From JAJRZX01 sp964407495 (GTDB lineage Bacteria; Desulfobacterota; GWC2-55-46; JADFVP01), in contig CAYOVP010000009.1 in the NCBI GenBank assembly GCA_964407495.1, positions 1 to 52,508 on the forward strand: 52,508 nucleotides of DNA. Reading direction: 5' to 3'. Of the stretch, positions 8,123 through 15,367 are shown piece after piece. The notes beneath the pieces are model-generated. The model was not told where the DNA came from. It saw only the letters and a list, made by a program, of their open reading frames with translations, and made no database searches. The position numbers and the translations under genes are program-made. How positions within the stretch are numbered: position 1 is the first letter of the stretch; each line of letters starts with the position of its first letter.

Positions 8123-9454
8123 TTAGCCAGAGGTCTTTTCTTTCTTCTCTCTCATCCTCCTGGCGATTTCCTTTTCCTGGCCGCGGTCCGTGGGCCTGTA
8201 GTACGAAGCACCCCTGAGTTTCTCTGGCATGCACTCCTGTTCCACTACAGCGCCCTCGTAGTTGTGGGGGTACTTGTACGCAGATGAATAACCGAGTTTT
8301 TTCATGAGGGTCGTAGGTGCGTTTCTTAGTTGCATGGGCACAGGCAATGTGCCGTGTTCGCGGACGTCTCTGGCCGCGGCCCTGTAGGCCATGTACGAGG
8401 CATTGCTCTTGGGCGCCGCCGCGAGGTAGACCGTTGCCTGCGCAAGGGGTATCCACCCCTCTGGCATGCCTATGAACTCGATGGCGGATTTTACTGAGGT
8501 TGCAAGTACAAGGGCCTCGGGGTCTGCGTTGCCTATGTCTTCCGAGGCGAAGATCACCATCCGCCGCACTATGAAGAGCGGGTCCTCTCCGGCCTCGACC
8601 ATGCGGGCGAGCCAGTACAGGGCCGCGTCCGGGTCGCTTGCGCGCATGGACTTTATAAAGGCCGAGACCACGTTGTAGTGTTCCTCTCCGGCGCGGTCAT
8701 AATGGAGGGCCTTTTTCTGCAGGGCCTCACGGGCGGTCTCTCTTGTTATGTGCCTCAGACCTTCTCTGTCCTTATCAGCAAGCGTGTACGAGAGTTCCAG
8801 GCAGTTGAGCGCGGCGCGGGCGTCGCCCTGGGCCTGCTCGGCCATGAAGTCTATTGCATCGTCCTCTACGCGGGCCTTCATGCGGCCAAGGCCGCGTTCC
8901 TTGTCCTCCATGGCGCGTCTTATGATCTTCTTAAGTACCTCGGGCCCAAGGGCCTTCAGTACCACTACCCTGCATCTTGAGAGCAGGGGGGCGTTGAGTT
9001 CAAAGGAGGGGTTCTCTGTGGTTGCGCCTATTAGGGTGAGGGTGCCGTCCTCCACGCTGTGGAGAAAGGCGTCCTGCTGGGCCTTGTTGAATCGGTGTAT
9101 CTCGTCCATGAAGAGGAGGGTCTTGCCGCCACGGGTCTTTCTGGCCTCTGCCTCTCTTATGACGGCGCGTATTTCCTTGACACCCGAGGCCACTGCCGAG
9201 AGTTCGACGTACTCGGCGCCTGCGGCACGGGCCAGTATGCGAGATAGTGTAGTCTTTCCTGTGCCTGGCGGCCCCCAGAGTATCATGGAGGGGAGTTCGC
9301 CGCGCCGGAGAACGCTCTCCAGGAACTTGCCCTTTCCTGTAAGATGCTCCTGGCCGAGAAACTCCTCGAGTCTCTGCGGCCTCATGCGCTCGGCAAGGGG
9401 CGCGCAAGACGAGACACCGGCCTCCGGCAACTTCTGGTCAGCAAAGAGATCCAT
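8123..9454 (-). CDS. rarA: Replication-associated recombination protein A (AAA ATPase)
   Basis: The protein has 443 residues. Walker A is GPPGTGKT at residues 61-68; Walker B is LLFMDEIHRFNKAQQDAFL; the sensor-1 region is GATTENPSFELN followed by LLSRCRV. The C-terminal half has the MgsA/RarA tetramerisation domain ending in KLGYSSAYKYPHNYEGA, a family hallmark. RarA/MgsA acts at stalled replication forks and interacts with SSB. The N-terminus begins MDLFADQ, as in many homologues. It is the first gene of a likely three-gene minus-strand unit with the ACT-domain gene and def. Nothing is missing. Confidence 0.95.
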   Translation of the reverse strand: MDLFADQKLPEAGVSSCAPLAERMRPQRLEEFLGQEHLTGKGKFLESVLRRGELPSMILWGPPGTGKTTLSRILARAAGAEYVELSAVASGVKEIRAVIREAEARKTRGGKTLLFMDEIHRFNKAQQDAFLHSVEDGTLTLIGATTENPSFELNAPLLSRCRVVVLKALGPEVLKKIIRRAMEDKERGLGRMKARVEDDAIDFMAEQAQGDARAALNCLELSYTLADKDREGLRHITRETAREALQKKALHYDRAGEEHYNVVSAFIKSMRASDPDAALYWLARMVEAGEDPLFIVRRMVIFASEDIGNADPEALVLATSVKSAIEFIGMPEGWIPLAQATVYLAAAPKSNASYMAYRAAARDVREHGTLPVPMQLRNAPTTLMKKLGYSSAYKYPHNYEGAVVEQECMPEKLRGASYYRPTDRGQEKEIARRMREKKEKTSG

Positions 9455-9600
9455 GAAAAAATACTACATAATGGGAATGAAAATAGCAAGAAAGAGAAAA
9501 ATACTTTAAGAAGCAAGGTAAGTTGGGATATAATGAAAAAAGAGCGAAAACAAGATCCATAAAAGAAAAAAAGGGCCCCTGGCCAGATATTAAGAGACCT

Positions 9601-9640
9601 TGCCCTTGTTTTGGAAAAAGAAAGTACGGCAAAGACAACT
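9601..9640 (+). repeat. Degenerate module A repeat
   Basis: TGCCCTTGTTTTGGAAAAAG is followed by AAAGTACGGCAAAGACAACTG. The tail and right arm are recognisable but the left arm has decayed, so the hairpin is weak. It lies in the 227-base divergent space between rarA and the second deformylase gene, where no other feature is evident. Confidence 0.55.
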
Positions 9641-9681
9641 GATTTCCATGGGCCAAGGTCTACTCTAAAAGATCGAAAAAA

Positions 9682-10239
9682 ATGTCAGAACTCAAGATAC
9701 TGAAGTATCCAGATCCATTTCTTAGAACGGTCTGCGCGCCTGTAGACGAGGTGGACGACGAAGTGCGCCGTCTCATTGACGACATGGTGGAGACCATGTA
9801 CGCCAACAAGGGCATAGGTCTTGCCGCCACCCAGGTGGGCGTGGCCAGGCGTGTCATAATCCTCGATGTGCCGGCCGAGAAAGAAGGTGACGAGGAAGAG
9901 ACGGGCAGGCACGCTGGCAAGGGAGAGAACCTCATTGCCATTGTAAACCCTGTCATAGCCTGGCGGGACGGCAAGACGCGTTTCGAGGAGGGATGCCTGA
10001 GCCTTCCGGGTATAAACGCCGAGGTCGAACGCGCGGCCCGTGTGCGCGTTACGGGCCTCGACCGCGAGGGCGGGCCCGTAGACATGGGGGCAGAGGGGCT
10101 CCTTGCCATAGCACTTCAGCACGAGGTAGACCACCTCGATGGTATCCTCTTCATAGACCGCCTTTCGTGGCTGAAGCGCGATCGTATAAAACGCCGGCTC
10201 AGAAAGGCCGCCCTCGAGTCAGAAGAGAGGGCTGTTTAG
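9682..10239 (+). CDS. def: Peptide deformylase (second copy)
   Basis: This 185-residue protein has KGIGLAATQVGV (motif 1; Thr replaces the more common Pro), EEGCLSLPG (motif 2) and QHEVDHLDG (motif 3), so all metal ligands and the catalytic Glu are present. Between motifs 1 and 2 there is an acidic insertion (EKEGDEEETGRHAGKGEN, about residues 72-90) that the other copy lacks. Its position upstream of fmt is the classical def-fmt pair, so this may be the housekeeping copy. A MITE-like element separates the two genes. No clear ribosome binding site precedes the ATG. Confidence 0.94.
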   Translation: MSELKILKYPDPFLRTVCAPVDEVDDEVRRLIDDMVETMYANKGIGLAATQVGVARRVIILDVPAEKEGDEEETGRHAGKGENLIAIVNPVIAWRDGKTRFEEGCLSLPGINAEVERAARVRVTGLDREGGPVDMGAEGLLAIALQHEVDHLDGILFIDRLSWLKRDRIKRRLRKAALESEERAV

Positions 10240-10306
10240 GGGCATGGGTTTACGGAGCGTTGCCGTCTTTCCGGTCTTGTTCGCTTCTGGATGGTTGGGC
10301 TCAAAG

Positions 10307-10505
10307 CGGTTTTCTTTGTCTTACTTTCTTTTTCCCAAGGAACCTCTGATTGATTCAGACTTTCCTGCGGCCCAGGGATGGGCTGCCATTTTCAGGACTG
10401 ATAACTCCTTGAGAATGTGAGGGAAAGAAGGTCCGCGTTTTTTCTTTCCCGTCTCTGAATAATTCGAGGACGAATTATTCAGAGGTTTCTTAAAAGAAAG
10501 TAAGA
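10307..10505. mobile_element. MITE-like nested palindromic element
   Basis: The ends are inverted repeats. TTACTTTCTTTTTCCCAAGG with AACCTCTGATT on the left matches, in reverse, AACCTCTGAATAATTC and TTACTTTCTTTTAAG on the right. Inside, 10453-10484 is a 14-bp perfect stem (CTCTGAATAATTCG, loop AGGA). The outer arms are the two halves of repeat module A, whose loop has been expanded to about 150 bases. No open reading frame of note is inside. It sits between def and fmt, ending about 40 bases before the fmt start. Confidence 0.65.
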
Positions 10506-10543
10506 AGATCTGTGTACTTCCCTTTTTTTCAGGTTCTTCCTTT

Positions 10544-11521
10544 ATGAGTGTTCCCTGTACCATAGTTTACATGGGCACGCCGGAGTTTGCTGTTGCGCCT
10601 CTCAGGGCCCTTCTCGAGGCCGGCATGGACGTGGTGGGCGTAGTTACCCAGCCCGTTCGTCCAAGGGGGCGTGGCAGGCGTCCCTCGCCCTCTCCTGTAG
10701 AGGCCTTTGCGCGGGCCAGGGGAATTGGCGTCTTCACGCCACGGCGTCTGAAGGATGAGGAGTTTCTGGCAGATCTCAAGGCGCTTCGGCCTGATCTCAT
10801 TGTAGTTGTGGCATATGGAAAGATACTCCCTGCCGAGGTACTCGGCCTGCCGCGTCTTGGGTGTCTGAACCTTCATGCCTCGCTCCTGCCCAGGTATCGG
10901 GGGGCCGCGCCCATTAACTATGCCATTATGAATGGGGAGACTGAGACCGGTCTTACGACCATGCTCATGGATGAGGGTATGGACACAGGGCCCATTCTCA
11001 TGAAGGAACGGGTCTCGATCGGTCCGGATGAGACCGCGGGAGAACTTACGGCAAGGCTCTCGGAGGTGGGCGGGGGCCTGCTTGTACGCACCGTCGAGGC
11101 GCTTGTGAGGGGCGAGGTAGATGCCGAGCCTCAGGACGACTCTCTTGCGACCTATGCACCCTCTCTCAAGAAAGAGGACGGTCTTATCGACTGGACAAGG
11201 AGCGCTGAGGACATAAAGAACCTTGTGAGGGGAGTAAGTCCCTGGCCTGGCGCACATACGCGCTGGAGGGGGCGGGTTCTGAAGATTCACAGGGTGCGTA
11301 CAAGTGATGGTGGAGACGTGGCCGTGAGGGAGACGGGTGAGGGTGAAGGAGCCCGGCCAGGTACAATCGTGAGCCTTGGGCGGGAGGGCTTTATTGTCCA
11401 GTGCGGGAGGGGGTTGCTGGAGGTATTGGAGTTGCAGCCAGAGAACAAGAGACGCATGAGCGCCGGGGACTTCATAAAGGGATACAGGCCGGCGGCAGGG
11501 GAGTATCTTGGCGGAGCATGA
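10544..11521 (+). CDS. fmt: Methionyl-tRNA formyltransferase
   Basis: The 325-residue enzyme formylates initiator Met-tRNA using 10-formyltetrahydrofolate. The N-terminal formyltransferase domain shows FMGTPEFAV-like YMGTPEFAVAPL and the catalytic stretch GCLNLHASLLPRYRGAAPIN, with the Asn and His and a later Asp in MDEGMDTGPIL. The C-terminal OB-like domain contains GVSPWPGAHT and ends near QPENKRRMSAGDFIKGY. Length and motifs are complete. It pairs functionally with the upstream deformylase (formyl group added, then removed). The 5' leader carries the right end of the MITE-like element, and the ribosome binding site is weak (CAGG). Confidence 0.96.
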   Translation: MSVPCTIVYMGTPEFAVAPLRALLEAGMDVVGVVTQPVRPRGRGRRPSPSPVEAFARARGIGVFTPRRLKDEEFLADLKALRPDLIVVVAYGKILPAEVLGLPRLGCLNLHASLLPRYRGAAPINYAIMNGETETGLTTMLMDEGMDTGPILMKERVSIGPDETAGELTARLSEVGGGLLVRTVEALVRGEVDAEPQDDSLATYAPSLKKEDGLIDWTRSAEDIKNLVRGVSPWPGAHTRWRGRVLKIHRVRTSDGGDVAVRETGEGEGARPGTIVSLGREGFIVQCGRGLLEVLELQPENKRRMSAGDFIKGYRPAAGEYLGGA

Positions 11522-11642
11522 GAGGTGGCGAGAGTTTTTTTCGGGGCACGGTGTGCTGGCCCCTTGGTTCTGTAGGCCGCGCAGGCCAGAGGGCCTTTCA
11601 AATTTTTTCAATAAGGTCTGATTAATTCAGAAAAAAACGGTT

Positions 11643-11671
11643 TTGCAAAAATATCTCTATTGTGTTATAAG
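11643..11671 (+). promoter_or_regulatory. Candidate sigma-70 promoter before glycosyltransferase gene
   Basis: TTGCAA (11643-11648), a 17-base spacer, then TATAAG (11666-11671). About 5-30 bases downstream is an imperfect GC hairpin (GAGCCCCGG...CCGGGTC) followed by TTTTT, which would sit at the start of the transcript. The space 11522-11836 otherwise holds the fmt 3' side and a copy of TCTGATTAATTCAGA at 11617-11631. Confidence 0.45.
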
Positions 11672-11836
11672 AAGAGCCCCGGGATTAGGCCGGGTCTTTT
11701 TGTGAGAGGCCCTGGATGATGGTGTCTCAGGGTTTTTCTCAAGGTTACGCGAGCCTCAGGTGGGTGACTCCCTCTTGGGGTTTTTTTCTGTGGCGGCACC
11801 ATGAAGACCACTACAAGAGGAAAGGACGATAAGGAC

Positions 11837-12904
11837 ATGGAACAGACCCTTGTAAGCGTAATAATTCCCACCTATAACAGGGCGCAGTACCTCCCCGAGG
11901 CAGTAGAGAGCGTCCTCGGTCAGACCTACACCAATATCGAGGTCATTGTTGTCGATGATGGTTCGGATGATGACACACGCGAGCGTTTAAGACCCTATGA
12001 GGGGAGGATAAGATACGTTTACACAGAAAACGGGGGGCCGGCCCGGGCGCGGAACAGGGGCATGAAGATGGCCAAGGGTAGATACATCGCCTTTCTCGAT
12101 TCCGACGACCTGTATTATCCCCAGAAGATAGAGTTGCAGGCCAGGTTTCTTGACGGCAGGGATGACGTGGGCCTTGTCTCCACAGAGTTGTCTGCCATAA
12201 GCGACAAGGGTATGCTCGATGAATTTCATCTAAAAAAATACCACAGGTCTGCCTACATGGCCCCGGAAGCAACGTATGAGAACATATACGCCAAGAGCCT
12301 CTCTCTGTCGGAAGCAGGGTTGAAGATTAAGGGTTGGGAGGAGAGCAAGGTCTATATTGGGAAGGTCTTTGAGAGGTATTATGATGAACTCATTCTTGCC
12401 ACCAACACAGTAATGTTCAGGAAAGATCTACTCGAGAGGACGGGGTTCCAGGACGAGGAGTACTGGCTCTTCGAGGATTACGAGTTTGTCCTCAGGTTGG
12501 TGAAGTCATGCAAGGTTGCCTTTATAGATGTCCCCACCTATAAACTTCGCTATCACAACTCGCAGATATCCACTGCGAGCAACAAGCCCAATGGCAGGGA
12601 GATATTGATCAAGAAGTATACCAATCTCATTGAGATAGCCGAGCGACACGGCCTTCATGACGAGGAGTATTATTCACGCAACAAGGCCAGGGTCGATAAC
12701 AAACTCGCGCGGTTGAACAGGGCCCTGGCCCTCTTTCTGATGAAGACAGGCAGGGACGTGCTTCGTGCGCGCGAGCATCTCAGGGCCTGTGCGCGCCACA
12801 ACAACCCCCAGCGCCTGCTCTGGCTCCTGAGCCTGACGCCTTATCCTATGAGGATCATTTCGTTCAAGATGAGGTCGTTGTTGGGCCTGATACATTTGTA
12901 TTGA
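11837..12904 (+). CDS. Family 2 glycosyltransferase
   Basis: The protein has 355 residues from the ATG chosen here, which has AAAGGA ten bases upstream. An in-frame ATG at 11801 would add twelve hydrophilic residues and has no such site. The GT-A fold starts at once with VSVIIPTYNRAQYLPEAVESVLGQT and continues with VVDDGSDD, NGGPARARNRGMKMAKGRYIAFLDSDD (the metal-binding DxD). Such enzymes transfer a sugar from a nucleotide donor, often to a lipid-linked or surface glycan. The C-terminal third (after about 260) is helical and not recognised. There are no membrane segments. The gene is alone between fmt and tRNA genes, so the product glycan cannot be inferred. Confidence 0.85.
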   Translation: MEQTLVSVIIPTYNRAQYLPEAVESVLGQTYTNIEVIVVDDGSDDDTRERLRPYEGRIRYVYTENGGPARARNRGMKMAKGRYIAFLDSDDLYYPQKIELQARFLDGRDDVGLVSTELSAISDKGMLDEFHLKKYHRSAYMAPEATYENIYAKSLSLSEAGLKIKGWEESKVYIGKVFERYYDELILATNTVMFRKDLLERTGFQDEEYWLFEDYEFVLRLVKSCKVAFIDVPTYKLRYHNSQISTASNKPNGREILIKKYTNLIEIAERHGLHDEEYYSRNKARVDNKLARLNRALALFLMKTGRDVLRAREHLRACARHNNPQRLLWLLSLTPYPMRIISFKMRSLLGLIHLY

Positions 12905-12964
12905 TGACGAAATGTATCCAGGCGCCGGAACATTGCTGATGATGTGGTCGGTTTCTGGATAGGC

Positions 12965-13018
12965 AAAAGGGCCGCAACCCCTCGATATCCCGTTAAAATA
13001 TCGAAGTATCACGGCCCC
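12965..13018 (-). terminator. Terminator-like hairpin after tRNA-Arg
   Basis: Read on the minus strand the outer arms are GGGCCG and CGGCCC and the inner arms CGATAT and ATATCG, with internal loops. TTTTGCC follows. It begins 7 bases after the tRNA-Arg 3' end. Confidence 0.5.
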
Positions 13019-13024
13019 TGAAAG

Positions 13025-13101
13025 TGGCGCGCCTGGAGGGATTCGAACCCCCGACCTGCGGATTCGTAGTCCGACGCTCTATCCAGCTGAGCTACAGGCG
13101 C
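13025..13101 (-). tRNA. tRNA-Arg (anticodon ACG)
   Basis: A full cloverleaf is visible on the minus strand: acceptor GCGCCTG/CAGGCGC, D-arm TAGCTCAGCTGGATAGAGC, anticodon stem-loop CGGA-CTACGAA-TCCG with ACG, T-arm GGGGGTTCGAATCCC, and an encoded CCA. It is 77 bases long. The ACG anticodon is normally converted to ICG by TadA and reads CGU, CGC and CGA. Confidence 0.96.
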
Positions 13102-13114
13102 ACAAGTTCTTTTA

Positions 13115-13143
13115 ATAATAGTAAGATATGACTGACACGGCAA
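13115..13143 (-). promoter_or_regulatory. Promoter of tRNA-Arg
   Basis: On the minus strand TTGCCG (13143-13138), exactly 17 bases, then TATTAT (13120-13115), 14 bases before the tRNA 5' end. A good match to a sigma-70 promoter at a suitable distance. Confidence 0.6.
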
Positions 13144-13278
13144 CCCCGCCTGGCCCATCATAGGGCAATTACCACGGAGCGTCCGGCTGATCCACATACT
13201 ATCGGCGGGCAATATGGCAAGACGTGCTTTAACCCGCCTTTCCCTGTAAGTATATTCAGCCCTTACAAGCCCCCTTAC

Positions 13279-13370
<92 letters not shown>

Positions 13371-13595
13371 ATGTCGTAAGATGGGAAAAAAACACCGGCC
13401 AGGACCGTGCAAGGGAGGAACAACGGGCTCAGCCGATATTTATTTTTACCACGAGTCTGTGTTATAATCAAGAAGACTGTATGAGGGGCGGTGAAAAATC
13501 CGAAGGCAATGGTGGCGAGGGGGTATGAGGGGGGATGAGGGCCGCTCATATTACGCAGGATAGGAGAATCCAGGAGAGAAGAGGGGGAAGTGTAG

Positions 13596-14060
13596 ATGGA
13601 TGAGGATGTGAAGACCTGCCCGGGGTGTGGTTCAGAGTTTCTGCCCCATGTAGAGACGTGCAACAAGTGCGAGTTGCCCTTGATCTGGCCTGGCGAGGAG
13701 CGGCCAAGGGCCTTTACCGAGGATAGGGATGATAACGAGGCGGCCCTCGTGCTCCTTGAGAGCGGCACTCCAGAGGACATGAAGTGGCTCTCGGGCAGGC
13801 TCAAGAAACACGGTTTTCGTCCCCAGGTGCTCAATCTCTCTGGAGGCGGCGGGTGTTGCTCGTCAGAAGGTTATGGTCTCTTCGTGGAAGAGCCCTTTGC
13901 CATAGAGGCCGTGAGAAAACTCGAGGAGATACGCCTCGAGGCCAGCCCTGAACTCAGGGAGATGACGGAGCGCATCTCTGCAGGCAGGTGCCCTGCCTGT
14001 GGTGCGGATATTGGCTTTGCCCTTCATACGTGCCCGGGGTGCGGCCTTGTGATCGGGTGA
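13596..14060 (+). CDS. Protein with two zinc ribbons and a DUF2007-like centre
   Basis: The protein has 154 residues. The N-terminal ribbon is CPGCGSEFLPHVETCNKC (two CxxC pairs) and the C-terminal ribbon is CPACGADIGFALHTCPGC. Between them a small alpha/beta domain (about 45-120: AALVLLESGTPEDMKWLSGRLKKHGF, then YGLFVEEPFAIEAVRKLEEI) resembles the DUF2007 'signal-transducing' fold, but the resemblance is from memory and not tested. The function is unknown; zinc binding is likely. A promoter-like TATAAT lies at 13463-13468, and a GAGGGGGAAG ribosome binding site precedes the ATG. The stretch 13490-13550 upstream is G-rich and resembles the left window edge. Confidence 0.75.
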   Translation: MDEDVKTCPGCGSEFLPHVETCNKCELPLIWPGEERPRAFTEDRDDNEAALVLLESGTPEDMKWLSGRLKKHGFRPQVLNLSGGGGCCSSEGYGLFVEEPFAIEAVRKLEEIRLEASPELREMTERISAGRCPACGADIGFALHTCPGCGLVIG

Positions 14061-14202
14061 GGTGAGGATTATTTGAGGAGCGAATCGTTCTTGGGGTGCG
14101 CTTTTCCGCTACCCAGTCCGTTAGACAAGGACAGGCTCTGCCTACCAAAAGATAAAAGACGCGGAGATGGAAAGAATCTGGCTCTACCCGCATTTTGAAG
14201 AA

Positions 14203-14249
14203 CCCCTCTTTCTCTTTTGGGAAAAAGAAAGAGGGGTAAAGAAAACCAG
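14203..14249 (+). repeat. Module A repeat with altered stem
   Basis: CCCCTCTTTCTCTTTT, loop GGG, AAAAAGAAAGAGGGG, then TAAAGAAAACCAG. The outer stem is CCCCTCTTTC/GAAAGAGGGG, not the TTAC/GTAA of other copies, yet it pairs fully. It lies in the 300-base convergent space between the zinc-ribbon and glycosyltransferase genes, which holds no other clear feature. Confidence 0.8.
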
Positions 14250-14361
14250 CAGGAGACGATCATAGGTCCTCTTTAGCCTCGCCCATGGCCCCATGGCTAA
14301 TAGGGTAGGCAATACCCACCTAAAAGCAAGTCTTGCATCAGCGAAGAGCATCTTTCCCACC

Positions 14362-15153
14362 TTACGTTACCTTCACGGCCCGTTCTGCCGCGGCCCCGAG
14401 GCGTCGTCCCCGTTTCTCGAAGATGGGGTATTTTTTTATTCCCCATTTTTGGAGTCTGAACTGCATGGCCGTTGTCAGGACCCCGAGACCATAGGTTACG
14501 CTACGGTTGAAGTTTATGGACGATGCCTCGGGAAAGTACTTGGTGGGACAACTTATCTCGCCTATGCGGAAGCCGAAGTACACGGCCTGTGCTATCATCT
14601 GGTTGTCAAAGACAAAGTCGTCGGAGTCCTCGAGGAGCGGCAGGGTCTCGAGGACTTCACGTGAGAAGGCGCGGTAGCCCGTGTGGTATTCCGAGAGTTT
14701 CTCGCCGATGAGGAGGTTTTCCACAAGGGTAAGGAATCTGTTGGCAATGTACTTGTAGAGGGGCATTCCGCCTGCAAGGGCCCCTCGGCCAAGGATACGC
14801 GAGGCAAGGACCACGTCGAACTCGTCGGAGGCTATCATGGAGGCCATGGCTGAGATGAGTTTTGGTGTGTACTGGTAGTCCGGGTGTAGCATGACGACAA
14901 TGTCGGCTCCGAGGTTCAGGGCCTCGGCATAGCAGGTCTTCTGGTTGCCGCCGTACCCGAGGTTCTCCTTGTGTACGAGGATATGCCTTATGCCGAGTTT
15001 CTTGCCCTCCTCCACGGTGTTGTCGCGGCTGCAGTCGTCCACAAGTACTACTTCGTCCACGATATCATGGGGGATTTCGTTATAGGTCATGAGGAGGGTC
15101 TTCTCGGCGTGGTATGCCGGAAGGACAACGACTATCTTCTTTCCGTGGAGCAT
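14362..15153 (-). CDS. Family 2 glycosyltransferase (polyprenyl-phosphate mannosyltransferase-like)
   Basis: The 263-residue protein begins KKIVVVLPAYHAEKTL and shows VDEVVLVDDCSRDNT, LGYGGNQKTCYAEAL, a metal-site-like region VVMLHPDYQYTPK and EYHTGYRAFSREVLETLP. This pattern resembles the DPM1/GtrB-like group that transfers hexoses to polyprenyl phosphate. In place of the usual DxD it has HPD. No membrane segments are visible, so the catalytic domain stands alone. It is transcribed divergently from the ABC importer genes. A small AT-rich space with TATAAT-like sequence near 15,200 probably holds the promoters. The acceptor and sugar are not determinable. Confidence 0.83.
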   Translation of the reverse strand: MLHGKKIVVVLPAYHAEKTLLMTYNEIPHDIVDEVVLVDDCSRDNTVEEGKKLGIRHILVHKENLGYGGNQKTCYAEALNLGADIVVMLHPDYQYTPKLISAMASMIASDEFDVVLASRILGRGALAGGMPLYKYIANRFLTLVENLLIGEKLSEYHTGYRAFSREVLETLPLLEDSDDFVFDNQMIAQAVYFGFRIGEISCPTKYFPEASSINFNRSVTYGLGVLTTAMQFRLQKWGIKKYPIFEKRGRRLGAAAERAVKVT

Positions 15154-15367
15154 GGGAAGGCCTTTCTGTTTTTACCCCTTCAGGGGCGCTTCTAAAAATT
15201 ATAATAAAATTAAGCCCTTTATGTCAAACAAAAGGCTCGCCTTTCCTTGGCCGGGCTCTCCCGGTGCCCCAGAGGAGGTGGCTGTTCGGGGTGAAAGACC
15301 GGTCTCTGCGGCTTGACCAGGACGCTTGAGGTGTGGTATTTTGAGCCAATTATGGACGTAACCAGGG

